A stretch of DNA of 64,000 nucleotides from Oscillospiraceae bacterium (GTDB taxonomy: Bacteria > Bacillota > Clostridia > UMGS1810), in the NCBI GenBank assembly GCA_015069095.1, contig SVJH01000005.1, positions 42,488 to 106,487 of the forward strand. Reading direction: 5' to 3'. The notes under the pieces were generated by a model. That model was not told where the DNA came from. It made no database searches and saw only the letters and a program-made list of their open reading frames with translations. Below are positions 8,972-17,148 of the stretch, piece by piece (position 1 is the first letter of the stretch; each line of letters begins with the position of its first letter). The position numbers and the translations under genes are program-made.

Positions 8972-10444
8972 ATGAAATATTTACTTGGTATAGATTTTGG
9001 CGGCGGTGCATCAAAAGCCACGCTTATAGGCGATGACGGAAAAATTTATGCAACGCACACAACTGAATATGAAACAATATATTCAAAACCAGGCTTCGCA
9101 GAGCAAAATCCTGAAGAATGGGTAAGTGCTACGATTGAAAACATTAAAGGTGTTTTAAGTAAAAGTAGGGTAGATGCTGGCGATATAATTGCCATTTCGC
9201 TTGATGCTGCAACTCATACTGCAGTAATTATGGATGAAAACTTTAAACCAATAAGAAATGCAATATACTGGACAGATACAAGAAGCACTAAGGAAGTTGA
9301 ATTTTTAAAAGAAAATTATGCAGATGTAATAGATAAAGAGGTGCTTCATAAGCCCGATACAATCTGGACACTTCCTGAACTTTTATGGATAAAAAACAAT
9401 GACAAGGAAAATTGGGCAAATGTAGAAAAAATACTTTTTGCAAAGGACTATGTAAGACATAAACTTACAGGCGATTATGTAACAGACTATATAGAAGCCG
9501 AAGGCAGTATGATGTTTGATATCAATACACTTAAATGGTCTGATGAACTTTTAGGCATTTTAGGTCTTGATGCGTCAATGATGCCAGAAATTAAAAAACC
9601 TACAGATATAGTAGGCACTGTTACAAAAGAAGCAGAACTTCTTACAGGTCTTAAAGAAGGGACAAAAGTTCTTTGCGGTACAACTGATACTGTTATGGAA
9701 GTTTTCGCATCTGGTGCGGTTAAAAAAGGTCAGATGACACTTAAACTTGCAACGGCAGGAAGAATTTGCGTAATTACAGATAAGCCGTATCCTGATGTTA
9801 ATCTTATAAACTATTCTCATGTAATCGATTCACTTTTCTATCCTGGTACTGCAACAAAATCGTGTGCAGCATCATACAGATGGTTTCGTGATACTTTCGG
9901 CGGAGATTATAAGGAACTTGACAAAATGGCACAAAGCATACCGATAGGTAGTGACGGACTTGTTTTTCATCCGTATTTGAACGGTGAACTTACGCCGTAT
10001 GCAAACCCTAATCTTTGTGCAGATTTTGTAGGTGTAAGAGCATCTCATACAAAAGCGCATTTTACAAGAAGTGTTTTAGAAGGCGTTGCAATGAGTATGC
10101 TCGACTCAAAAGAGGCGCTTGACAGTTTAAACATTGAGCACGATGATGCAGCAGTTATTATTGGTGGTGGTGGCAAAAGCCCACTTTGGCGTCAGATGAT
10201 TTCAGATGCACTTGGAATTAAACTTTATGAAATGAAATATGCAGATTCATCTTTTGGCAGTGCTATGCTTGCGGGCGTTGCAATGGGCATTTTTGAAAAC
10301 TACGAAGATGCACTTAATAAATGCAACGAAGTAATAAGCGAAACCCTGCCAAACGAAGAAAACACAAAACAGTACAGAAAACTATTTAAAAAATACAAAG
10401 CCGTTCAAAAGGCACTTGAGCCAATTTACAACGGGAATTATTAA
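8972..10444 (+). CDS. FGGY-family carbohydrate kinase (xylulokinase-like)
   Basis: 490 residues from ATG 8972. A GTG at 8963 is in frame, but GGTG around it makes a better SD for 8972. FGGY features: LGIDFGGGASKATLIGDDG (about 4-22; phosphate-1 loop), AISLDAATHTAVIMD (about 76-90), WTDTRS (about 103), GTTDTVMEVFASGAV (about 235-250) and IIGGGGKSPLWRQMISDALG (about 405-425; adenosine site). It phosphorylates a pentulose, hexulose or related polyol. Together with the isomerase at the operon head it could form an isomerase-kinase entry route separate from the PfkB one. Substrate cannot be fixed from sequence. Confidence 0.85.
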   Translation: MKYLLGIDFGGGASKATLIGDDGKIYATHTTEYETIYSKPGFAEQNPEEWVSATIENIKGVLSKSRVDAGDIIAISLDAATHTAVIMDENFKPIRNAIYWTDTRSTKEVEFLKENYADVIDKEVLHKPDTIWTLPELLWIKNNDKENWANVEKILFAKDYVRHKLTGDYVTDYIEAEGSMMFDINTLKWSDELLGILGLDASMMPEIKKPTDIVGTVTKEAELLTGLKEGTKVLCGTTDTVMEVFASGAVKKGQMTLKLATAGRICVITDKPYPDVNLINYSHVIDSLFYPGTATKSCAASYRWFRDTFGGDYKELDKMAQSIPIGSDGLVFHPYLNGELTPYANPNLCADFVGVRASHTKAHFTRSVLEGVAMSMLDSKEALDSLNIEHDDAAVIIGGGGKSPLWRQMISDALGIKLYEMKYADSSFGSAMLAGVAMGIFENYEDALNKCNEVISETLPNEENTKQYRKLFKKYKAVQKALEPIYNGNY

Positions 10445-10465
10445 GCAAAAAGGAGAGTGCACAAT

Positions 10466-11821
10466 ATGAAAATACTTGTATGTGTAAAAGTTATAAAGGG
10501 CGAAGTTAACCCATTTGATGCTTCTGCGCTTGAATGTGCACTCACACTTTCAAATGATGTAACAGTTATTTCAATGGGACCGCAATCGGCTAAAGAAACA
10601 CTAAAACCACTTACACGCCTTGGTGCAAAAGTAAAACTTATAAGTGATGCACTATATGCAGGGTCCGATACACTTGCTACTTCTTATGTGCTTTCAACCG
10701 CAATAAAAAATATGGAATATGACCTTATTTTATGCGGAAGACAAAGTATAGACGGCGATACTGCACAGGTTGGTCCTATGCTTTCTGATATGCTTGGTAT
10801 TGGTCTTATAACAAATGCACTGAGTGTAGAAATAAAAGATAACGACGTTTTTGCAAAAACACGTTTTGGAGAAGAAAAGACACCACTTCCTGCACTTGTA
10901 ACGGTTGAAAGAGGTTATGTACTTAGATTTCCAAGTATTTTTTCGCTCATTGGCGAAGTTGAAATAATAGATAATTCTAATTTGAATTGCGACGAAAAAA
11001 GATGCGGTTTGAGCGGTTCACCAACAAAAGTGCTTAAAACTTTTGAAAACGAACGCGGAAAAAGAAAATGCAAGTTTATCCCGTTTTCTGAGCTTGATTC
11101 TTTAATAGAAACTTTAAAAAATGAAAAAGAAGAAAAAGAAGACATTAAAAGTGATGAAAATGTAAAACTAAAAAGCGTATGGGCAGTTGGAGAAGATGTT
11201 TATAAAAAGGCTGAAGAAATCTCAGATGAAGTTATTTTAATAGAAGAAACACAGCCTGAAATTATTGCAAAAAAGGCAAGAGAAGAAAACCCTGAAGTAA
11301 TACTTTTTGATGCATCACTTTGGGGAAGAAAATATGCACCTATTGTGGCATCGATGCTAAATACAGGACTTTGTGCAGACTGCACACATCTTGAAACAGA
11401 CGGAAAACTTCTTTATATGTACCGACCTGCTGGGGGCGGAAATATAACGGCAAAAATAAAGTGCGACACATTTCCTCAAATGGCAACAGTAAGAACAAAA
11501 TCAAAGAGTAGTGATATAATAGTTTCAGGCGGTAAAGGAGTTTTTGGAAAACTTGACAAATTAAATGAATTTGCCAAAAAATACGATGCCGAAATTGCAG
11601 GATCCCGAGGTCTTGTTGATTTAAACGGTATTTCATACGATAAGCAAATAGGTCTTACAGGCAAAACTGTAAGTCCAAAAATTTATATTGCTGTTGGAAT
11701 TTCAGGCGCTGTGCATCATACTTGTGCGGTAGAAGGCGCAAAAACAGTGATTGCAATAAATCCTGATAAAGATGCACGTATTTTTGAATATGCAGATTAT
11801 GGAATATTAGAAGAGTTTTAA
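10466..11821 (+). CDS. EtfB-EtfA fusion, compact electron-transferring flavoprotein
   Basis: 451 residues from ATG 10466 (AAGGAGA at 10450-10456; the GTG at 10457 overlaps that SD). Residues 1-205 are EtfB-like, with CGRQSIDGDTAQVGP at 90-104. A charged linker (KEEKED, 221-226) joins a short EtfA N-domain (about 237-345) to an EtfA FAD domain with SGGKGVF (355-361), GSRGLVD (379-385), GLTGKTVSP (396-404) and GISGAVHHT (411-419). Separate EtfB plus EtfA normally total about 580 residues, so the fusion is shortened. ETF-signature Gln positions are replaced (QTGKT to LTGKT, VQH to VHH). The position at the end of an operon with GlcD/GlcF-like genes suggests it takes electrons from that dehydrogenase. 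Confidence 0.8.
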   Translation: MKILVCVKVIKGEVNPFDASALECALTLSNDVTVISMGPQSAKETLKPLTRLGAKVKLISDALYAGSDTLATSYVLSTAIKNMEYDLILCGRQSIDGDTAQVGPMLSDMLGIGLITNALSVEIKDNDVFAKTRFGEEKTPLPALVTVERGYVLRFPSIFSLIGEVEIIDNSNLNCDEKRCGLSGSPTKVLKTFENERGKRKCKFIPFSELDSLIETLKNEKEEKEDIKSDENVKLKSVWAVGEDVYKKAEEISDEVILIEETQPEIIAKKAREENPEVILFDASLWGRKYAPIVASMLNTGLCADCTHLETDGKLLYMYRPAGGGNITAKIKCDTFPQMATVRTKSKSSDIIVSGGKGVFGKLDKLNEFAKKYDAEIAGSRGLVDLNGISYDKQIGLTGKTVSPKIYIAVGISGAVHHTCAVEGAKTVIAINPDKDARIFEYADYGILEEF

Positions 11822-12110
11822 AAGGCACCCTTAAGGGCGTTGGTCTTAAGGATAAAATTAAAACCGAGTGAAAATAAATCACTCGGTAATTTTATTGTTT
11901 GAATATTGTAGGGGACGGCCTCCTGGACGTCCCGTAAAGCCTCCCTTGTGTAAAGGGAGGGGGACCACATTAGTGGTGGAGGGATTGTAAATGTTAAAAT
12001 TGCTACAGAAACAATCCCTCAGTCTTTCCTTACGGAAATCCAGCTCCCTTTACACAAGGGAGCCTTTTTTAAAAATCCCTAACACGCACCCACTTAAGGG
12101 AGCCTTTTTT
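11822..12110 (-). repeat. Dispersed hairpin element, copy A (inverted orientation)
   Basis: No gene is seen here. From the left: a terminator-like hairpin ACCGAGTGA/TCACTCGGT (11,863-11,887) that would end the EtfBA transcript, then nested inverted repeats (GTAAAGCCTCCCTT...AAGGGAGG; GAGGGATTGT...ACAATCCCTC; AGCTCCCTTT...AAGGGAGC). The 11,853-11,920 part is the reverse complement of 50,919-50,987 in copy D, and the GAGGGATTGT arm with its loop is the reverse complement of the same part of copy F near 63,953-64,000. The copy is therefore flipped relative to copies B, D, E and F. Confidence 0.85.
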
Positions 12111-12111
12111 A

Positions 12112-12140
12112 TTGACAAAAGTATTGTAAGATGATAATAT
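12112..12140 (+). promoter_or_regulatory. Sigma-A type promoter for the FAD oxidoreductase
   Basis: TTGACA at 12,112-12,117 and TAATAT at 12,135-12,140, with a 17-base spacer, about 30 bases ahead of the ATG at 12,172. It lies directly after the last hairpin of repeat copy A. Confidence 0.7.
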
Positions 12141-12171
12141 GTACTTGAAAATAATATAAGGGGGAATTTTA

Positions 12172-13365
12172 ATGGATACTGTATATGACGTAGTTGTTTG
12201 CGGTGGTGGTGTTGCCGGTGTAAGTGCGGCTCTTGCAAGTGCAAGGGGAGGAGCAAAAACACTTTTAATTGAAAAAGGATACAACCTTGGTGGCCTTGCT
12301 ACACTTGGACTTATTGTTATATATCTTCCGCTTGATGACGGCGATGGCGTTAAAATGAGCAGTGGAATATGTGAAGAACTTATAAAAAATGCATATAAGT
12401 ACGGTCCAAAATGCGGAAAGCCAAATGGCTGGCTTAAGTCATCCGAAATTCCTAAAGTTTGGCAAGATGAAAATGCTACAAGTATAGAAGATAGAAAAGG
12501 TATAAGATATCTTACACAGTATAATCCGGCATCATTTATGATTTCTATGGAAGAACTTCTTTTGGAAAATGGTGTTAAAATACTTTATGATGCACATTTA
12601 ACAGACGTAGTTTGCGATGATAAAAAAGTAAAGGAAATTGTAATTTCAACTAAAAAAGGTCCTTTGAAACTCTCAGCAAAAGCGTTTATAGATGCGACAG
12701 GCGATGCAGATCTTTGCTATTTTGCAGGCGAAAAAACAATAGACGATAACACAAACAGAAGAACAGGTTGGTATTATTCATACAATGGAAATACAGTAGC
12801 ACTTCATCAGCAAACAGACCCTGTTTACAGTGAAATTCCACCTACAAGCAGACTTTATTCCGGAACAGATATTGAAGATATATCTCAAAATGTAATTGAT
12901 GGAAGAAAAATGATTCTTGACCACATTACAAAACTTAATGGTGGAGATTTTGATAAAGAATATCCAATTATTATTCCTTCGTATCACGGACTTCGTGTTA
13001 CAAGACGACTTGACACAGGATTTTATTTTAGTGAAAACAAACACGACAGAGTATGGTTTAATGATGCAATCGGTATGATTGGCAACTGGAAAAAAGATAG
13101 CCACAGATATTCAATTCCGTACAGAAGCATAAAAGCGGTTAAAAATAACAATCTTTTTGCGGCAGGAAGATGCGTTGCAGCATCAAAAAGTGGAAGTGAT
13201 TTAACAAGAGTAATTCCTTCTTGTGCTGTAACAGGTGAGGCAAGTGGTGTTGCGGCTGCGTTTATTGCTAAAAACGGATATGAAGCTGATATTAAAACAT
13301 TGCAAAACGAACTTGTAAGAAATGGCGTATTGCTTAATAAAACCCTTTTTGACAAAGAAGAATAA
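12172..13365 (+). CDS. FAD-dependent oxidoreductase (FAD_oxidored family)
   Basis: 397 residues; AAGGGGG lies before the ATG. The N-terminal Rossmann motif VVVCGGGVAGVSAALASARG (about 7-26), followed by LLIEKGYNLGGLATLG, gives the GxGxxG...E FAD site. FIDATGDADLCYFAGE (about 170-185) matches the ATG motif of this flavoprotein group, and VIPSCAVTGEASGVAAAF near the C-terminus is the usual FAD-closing segment. Members are annotated as FAD-dependent oxidoreductases of unknown substrate, often beside sugar genes. It has its own promoter and stands alone between copy A of the repeat and yajC. Cytoplasmic, no signal peptide. Confidence 0.8.
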   Translation: MDTVYDVVVCGGGVAGVSAALASARGGAKTLLIEKGYNLGGLATLGLIVIYLPLDDGDGVKMSSGICEELIKNAYKYGPKCGKPNGWLKSSEIPKVWQDENATSIEDRKGIRYLTQYNPASFMISMEELLLENGVKILYDAHLTDVVCDDKKVKEIVISTKKGPLKLSAKAFIDATGDADLCYFAGEKTIDDNTNRRTGWYYSYNGNTVALHQQTDPVYSEIPPTSRLYSGTDIEDISQNVIDGRKMILDHITKLNGGDFDKEYPIIIPSYHGLRVTRRLDTGFYFSENKHDRVWFNDAIGMIGNWKKDSHRYSIPYRSIKAVKNNNLFAAGRCVAASKSGSDLTRVIPSCAVTGEASGVAAAFIAKNGYEADIKTLQNELVRNGVLLNKTLFDKEE

Positions 13366-13372
13366 AAAATAC

Positions 13373-13401
13373 TTGAAAATTTATGCAATATAGGGTATAA
13401 T
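13373..13401 (+). promoter_or_regulatory. Promoter for yajC
   Basis: TTGAAA at 13,373-13,378 and TATAAT at 13,396-13,401 with a 17-base spacer. The predicted leader to ATG 13,433 is about 25 bases. Confidence 0.75.
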
Positions 13402-13432
13402 TTATTTATTATTATTTTTGGAGGTGTAGTTA

Positions 13433-13720
13433 ATGCCAGCAGGAGATATGTATTCAATGATTATAATGCCTGTTGCAATGATTGCAATATTCTACTTTAT
13501 TTTAATACGTCCACAACGTAAAAAAGATAAACTTGTTAAAGAAATGCTTTCTCAACTTGTTGTAGGAGATAAAATCATTACAATTGGTGGTATTCACGGC
13601 AAAATCACATCTATTAAAGATGACGATTTAGTGCTTGAAACAGGCAGTGCTCAGGATAAATCTTACATCAAGATTTGCAGATGGGCAGTTCGTGAAGTTG
13701 TAAAACCATTTGAAGGTTAA
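13433..13720 (+). CDS. yajC: Preprotein translocase accessory subunit YajC
   Basis: 95 residues, typical YajC size. One N-terminal membrane helix (MIIMPVAMIAIFYFILIRPQ, about 9-28) ends in the family-defining IRPQRKK, followed by a short soluble domain with VVGDKIITIGGIHGKI. YajC associates with SecDF in the inner face of the Sec translocon. SD GGAGGTG lies about 9 bases ahead of the ATG. It is followed by the TIGR04086/YrzE membrane protein, the same order as yrbF-yrzE in Bacillus, but secDF and tgt are not adjacent here. Confidence 0.93.
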   Translation: MPAGDMYSMIIMPVAMIAIFYFILIRPQRKKDKLVKEMLSQLVVGDKIITIGGIHGKITSIKDDDLVLETGSAQDKSYIKICRWAVREVVKPFEG

Positions 13721-13738
13721 TAAAAAAGGAATTAAATT

Positions 13739-13786
13739 AAATCCCTCTGAATAATCATTAGTAAATGGTTATTGGAGGGATTTTTT
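13739..13786 (+). terminator. Hairpin with T-run ending right at the yrzE start codon
   Basis: AAATCCCTC at the left pairs with GAGGGATTT at the right, and AATAATCATT pairs imperfectly with AAATGGTTATT. A TTTTTT tract follows. The right arm contains the GGAGGG that is the only ribosome site for the gene starting at 13,787, so the structure is both a terminator-like hairpin and an SD-masking hairpin. Confidence 0.7.
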
Positions 13787-14185
13787 ATGAATAAAAACGA
13801 ATATGTATTAAAAGATACTCTTTTTACAAAAGTAATAAATATATTTACAAGTGTATTAAAAGGATATTTAGTGTCGGTAATTTTGATTTTTATTCTTTCA
13901 CTTGTTATTACATATACATCTTTTAGTGAAACTTACTCAAATATAGCAATGACGGTAATTTCTTCTTTAGGAATACTTATTGCATCTTTATGTGCATCGA
14001 AAAAATACACCTCTCTTGGATGGCTACATGGAATTATTTGTGGAATAGTTTATAATCTTGTTCTGTATCTTTTTTCAATAGCGTTTTTATCGTTTTTGCC
14101 TGCCCAAAAAGGCGTACTGTCATTTGTACTTAGCGGAGCGATATTTGGCATTATAGGTGGAATTATCGGCGTGAATTTAAAATAA
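13787..14185 (+). CDS. TIGR04086 / YrzE-type four-helix membrane protein
   Basis: 132 residues from ATG 13,787; a TTG at 13,772 is in frame but lies within the hairpin. Four hydrophobic segments are visible at about 24-46, 53-72, 81-101 and 106-130, with the family-like stretch KKYTSLGWLHGIICGIVYNL between helices 2 and 3 and a glycine-rich last helix (GAIFGIIGGIIGVNL). Function is unknown; it usually follows yajC. Expression probably depends on opening or bypassing the hairpin that holds its SD. Confidence 0.8.
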   Translation: MNKNEYVLKDTLFTKVINIFTSVLKGYLVSVILIFILSLVITYTSFSETYSNIAMTVISSLGILIASLCASKKYTSLGWLHGIICGIVYNLVLYLFSIAFLSFLPAQKGVLSFVLSGAIFGIIGGIIGVNLK

Positions 14186-14526
14186 AAAAGGCACCCACTT
14201 ATGTGGGTGCGACTTATGGATTTTTGAAAAAGGCTCCCTTGCCTAAAGGGAGCTGTCGAGCAAATGCGAGACTGAGGGATTGTGTCTATAGTAATTTTAA
14301 TAATTACAATCCCTCCACCACTAAAGTGGTCCCCCTCCCTTTACACAAGGGAGGCTTTACGGAATGTCGAAAATCGCCATTCCCTACAACAATAGCAAAA
14401 ACACCCAAGAAAAACGGGAGGGGACAGAGCCCCTCCCCTACAATATTAATAAAAATACCCAAGTGACTTTAAAATTACTTGGGTTGTTTTTTATCCCTAA
14501 GACCACCCCACTTAAGTGAGTCTTTT
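14186..14526 (+). repeat. Dispersed hairpin element, copy B
   Basis: No gene is seen. The copy starts with the palindrome GCACCCAC-TTAT-GTGGGTGC (14,191-14,210) and continues with GGCTCCCTTGCCTAAAGGGAGC, a long GAGGGATTGT...ACAATCCCTC hairpin, CCACTAAAGTGG, then CCTCCCTTTACACAAGGGAGG and GGGAGGGG...CCCCTCCC. Bases 14,203-14,335 are identical over 133 positions to 50,636-50,768 in copy D. It ends in a terminator ACCCAAGT...ACTTGGGT plus T-run (14,457-14,491). It lies between convergent genes. A short open frame inside it is a by-product of the repeat, because the same peptide is encoded in copy D. Confidence 0.85.
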
Positions 14527-15375
14527 TTATCCTTCATAGAACTTTTTTATTTCATCTAATTTTTCAAGTGCCGCTTCTCTTCCCAATTCGTACACTTTTT
14601 TTAGTTTTTCGCCATCTTTTTCTATTCTTCCTATCGGAAGTTTTTCTTTTGGACGAATAACTAAAATTTCGCCTTTTTCTTCTTTTTTGCAAACATAATC
14701 AACTGCGTCGTTATATTGAATATGCCTTTTTTTCATTGCATCTATCACACCGGGATATTTTTTCATAAACATTTTCATTGCAAATAAAAGATTATTCTTT
14801 TTCTTTTTGTAATCTTTTGCCTGAGTAAGAACTACGATATTTTTATCATATCCCTTTTCTTCCATAAATTTAAGAGGAATAGAATCAGAAATTCCGCCAT
14901 CTAAAAGTTTTAGTCCGTCAACTTCTACAATAGTTGATACAAGTGGCATTGACGCTGATGCTCTAAACCATTCGAGATATGTTTCGTCGCATCTGTCTAT
15001 TTTTTTATAAACAGGCTTTCCCGTTACTATATCTGTTGCAACAACATAAAACTCCATAGGATTGCTATTAAAAGTTTCGTTATCAAATTTATCAAGTTTA
15101 TTCGGAATTTCCTTATAACAAAATTCCTTTCCGTACAAATCACCCGTTGTAATAAGAGAATGAAGGCTACAGTATCTTTTATCGCCTGCATACTTTACGT
15201 TATAGCGGATTGTACGCCCTATTTGTTTTGATTTATAATTACACCCGAAAACAGCGCCGGCACTTACACCCACAATTCCGTCGGGTTCAATATTGTTTTC
15301 GAGCATTACATCAATAACCCCTGCCGTAAACATACCACGCATTGCGCCACCTTCAAGGACCAATCCTCTTTTCAT
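14527..15375 (-). CDS. Patatin-like phospholipase (RssA/YchK type)
   Basis: 282 residues. The N-terminus MKRGLVLEGGAMRGMFTAGV gives the oxyanion-hole glycine/arginine block (GGAMRG). GVSAG (about 36-40) is the GxSxG nucleophile elbow and LLDGGISDSIP (about 155-165) carries the catalytic Asp of the Ser-Asp dyad. The rest fits small bacterial patatins that act on lipid acyl esters. There is no signal peptide, so it acts in the cytoplasm or at the inner membrane face. It is a monocistronic minus-strand gene between copy B and the NhaC antiporter; DNA on either side shows no partner. Confidence 0.85.
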   Translation of the reverse strand: MKRGLVLEGGAMRGMFTAGVIDVMLENNIEPDGIVGVSAGAVFGCNYKSKQIGRTIRYNVKYAGDKRYCSLHSLITTGDLYGKEFCYKEIPNKLDKFDNETFNSNPMEFYVVATDIVTGKPVYKKIDRCDETYLEWFRASASMPLVSTIVEVDGLKLLDGGISDSIPLKFMEEKGYDKNIVVLTQAKDYKKKKNNLLFAMKMFMKKYPGVIDAMKKRHIQYNDAVDYVCKKEEKGEILVIRPKEKLPIGRIEKDGEKLKKVYELGREAALEKLDEIKKFYEG

Positions 15376-15427
15376 AAAATCTCACCTTCTTACCATTTGT
15401 TTTATATTATACACATATTTAATTATT

Positions 15428-16753
15428 TTATATACCTTTATTCTTGTTTCTGTTCTTTTTTGTAAGTCCGATTGCAACAAACGAACTTATACACAAAAGA
15501 TACGGATAAAACAGTTTAGGAATAATATCAATTGCCGAAATATGTAATCCGAGAGATGCAACTGCTGAAATTGCCACAAGCATCTGTGCACCATAAGGCA
15601 AAATTGACTGGATTACACAAGAAAAAGTATCAAGAATTGATGCTGATTTTTTTGGAGAAATTCCGTAATCTTTCGCAATTTCATTTGCAATAGGATTTGC
15701 CATTACAATTGCTACTGTATTATTTGCGGTAGCAATATCTAAAACACCAACAAGAACTCCCATACCAATCTGACCGCCTTTTTTTCCACGAAAAATCTTT
15801 TTAATTCCGTAAAGCAGTGCATCAAAACCGCCATATTCACGAATTAGTGCACATATCGCAGAAACCAAAACAGTAATAATTATTGTTTCAAACATATTTG
15901 AAGCGCCATTTCCCATATTTGAAAGAAGTGATATGAAAGATGCACTTTTTGTAATAAGCATTATTGCCGATCCTGACACAATACCTAATAAAAGCACAAG
16001 AAAAACATTGATTCCAGCAACCCCGCCTATTAAAACAAGTACATAAGGAATTATCTGTACAAGATTGTAATCATTTATAATAACACCATTAGTTTTTGTG
16101 TTAAACGACAAAACAAGTATAAGAACAAGCGAAACTAACGCCGCAGGAAGTGCTATAAAAAAGTTTTCCTTAAATTTATCTTTCATCTTACATCCTTGAC
16201 CGTTACAAGCTGCAATAGTAGTATCTGAAATGAATGATAAATTATCGCCAAACATCGACCCACCAATTACTGTTGCAACACAAAGCGACAAATCAAATCC
16301 CGACGCTGACGAAACGGCTACTGCTATTGGCGTTAAAAGAGTTATTGTTCCAACTGATGTTCCCATTGCAAGTGATACAAAACAACTTACTATAAAAAGA
16401 ACAACAACAGCATATTGTGCATCAATTATCGACAACATAAAGTATGCTACACTTTCTGCACTTTCTTTGCCTACAACACCAACAAAAATTCCTGCCTCTA
16501 AAAATATAAGTATCATGGTAAATATGTTTTTATCCCCTACACCATGTCCCATAATTTCGAGTTTTTTATCAAGATTAAGTTCTCGGTTTTGAAGACACGC
16601 TATAAATAGCGACACTAAAAACGCCACAACTATAGGAACATTATAAAATCCCATAGGAATTTTCAAAAAATATTCAAATGAAATCCCAATTCCAAGATAT
16701 AAAACCAAAAACACGCCTATCGGAAGAAGTGCTATTGCATTTCCTTTTTTCAT
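15428..16753 (-). CDS. NhaC-family Na+/H+ antiporter-like transporter
   Basis: 441 residues when started at 16,753, where AAGGAG sits 7 bases ahead of the ATG; an in-frame ATG at 16,825 adds 24 residues but has no better SD. About 11-12 hydrophobic helices. NhaC-type motifs include MGTSVGTITLLTPIAVAVS (about 130-148) and GGSMFGDNLSFISDTTIAA (about 165-183), where the Asp residues sit in the transport path. Members exchange Na+ for H+ or, in relatives, carry dicarboxylates or amines. Nothing in the neighbourhood indicates a substrate. Confidence 0.85.
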   Translation of the reverse strand: MKKGNAIALLPIGVFLVLYLGIGISFEYFLKIPMGFYNVPIVVAFLVSLFIACLQNRELNLDKKLEIMGHGVGDKNIFTMILIFLEAGIFVGVVGKESAESVAYFMLSIIDAQYAVVVLFIVSCFVSLAMGTSVGTITLLTPIAVAVSSASGFDLSLCVATVIGGSMFGDNLSFISDTTIAACNGQGCKMKDKFKENFFIALPAALVSLVLILVLSFNTKTNGVIINDYNLVQIIPYVLVLIGGVAGINVFLVLLLGIVSGSAIMLITKSASFISLLSNMGNGASNMFETIIITVLVSAICALIREYGGFDALLYGIKKIFRGKKGGQIGMGVLVGVLDIATANNTVAIVMANPIANEIAKDYGISPKKSASILDTFSCVIQSILPYGAQMLVAISAVASLGLHISAIDIIPKLFYPYLLCISSFVAIGLTKKNRNKNKGI

Positions 16754-16824
16754 TTTGTTCTCCTTTTTTAAAATTTTTACACCAGTTGAATCTATTTTAG
16801 AATCAGTGAACGTTTTAGATGCCA

Positions 16825-17148
16825 CTAAACAATAACATCTATATTAAAAAACTTTTCTTGAAATTCAGTTGCTTCTATAATTTCTTCTTTAGTAAATCTA
16901 TTACCTTTAGGTGCTACAACCCATTTGTCCTCTATATCATTTATGCGATGTATAATTGCAATAATCTCGCCTTCAAATTTTTCCAAAGGATAATCTATAC
17001 CCATAATATATACGTCTTGTTCTTCTCCATCCCCTGCAAGGACTCCATCAACATACCCATAATTAAGCGGATAAACTATATCTTTATATTGGGGATGAAA
17101 ACTTCCTTTAGGTCTATCAACAATGACTTTTACTATTTTTCCTATCAT
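16825..17148 (-). CDS. Short inorganic pyrophosphatase-like protein
   Basis: 107 residues, much shorter than family I pyrophosphatases (about 170-180). The core is present: DRPKGSFHP (about 11-19), VYPLNYGYVDGVLAGDGEEQ (about 25-44) with Asp residues at metal-ligand positions, and a late DKWVVAPKGN. The N-terminal strand and C-terminal helices of the full enzyme are missing. Known short relatives in Clostridia carry the same name but have not, to my knowledge, been assigned activity. The ATG overlaps the stop of the four-helix-bundle gene (TAATG), so the two are translationally coupled, an unusual pairing. Confidence 0.7.
   Translation of the reverse strand: MIGKIVKVIVDRPKGSFHPQYKDIVYPLNYGYVDGVLAGDGEEQDVYIMGIDYPLEKFEGEIIAIIHRINDIEDKWVVAPKGNRFTKEEIIEATEFQEKFFNIDVIV

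Noticed and set aside
13772..13786. TTG start for the YrzE-type protein
   Set aside because: It lies within the hairpin and before the SD; ATG 13,787 fits the GGAGGG spacing.
14203..14466. 87-codon frame inside repeat copy B and a similar 63-codon frame at 50,636-50,827
   Set aside because: The same peptide start (MGATYGFLKKAPLPKG) arises in both because the DNA repeat is identical; no SD, and the frame follows hairpin arms. Treated as repeat by-product.
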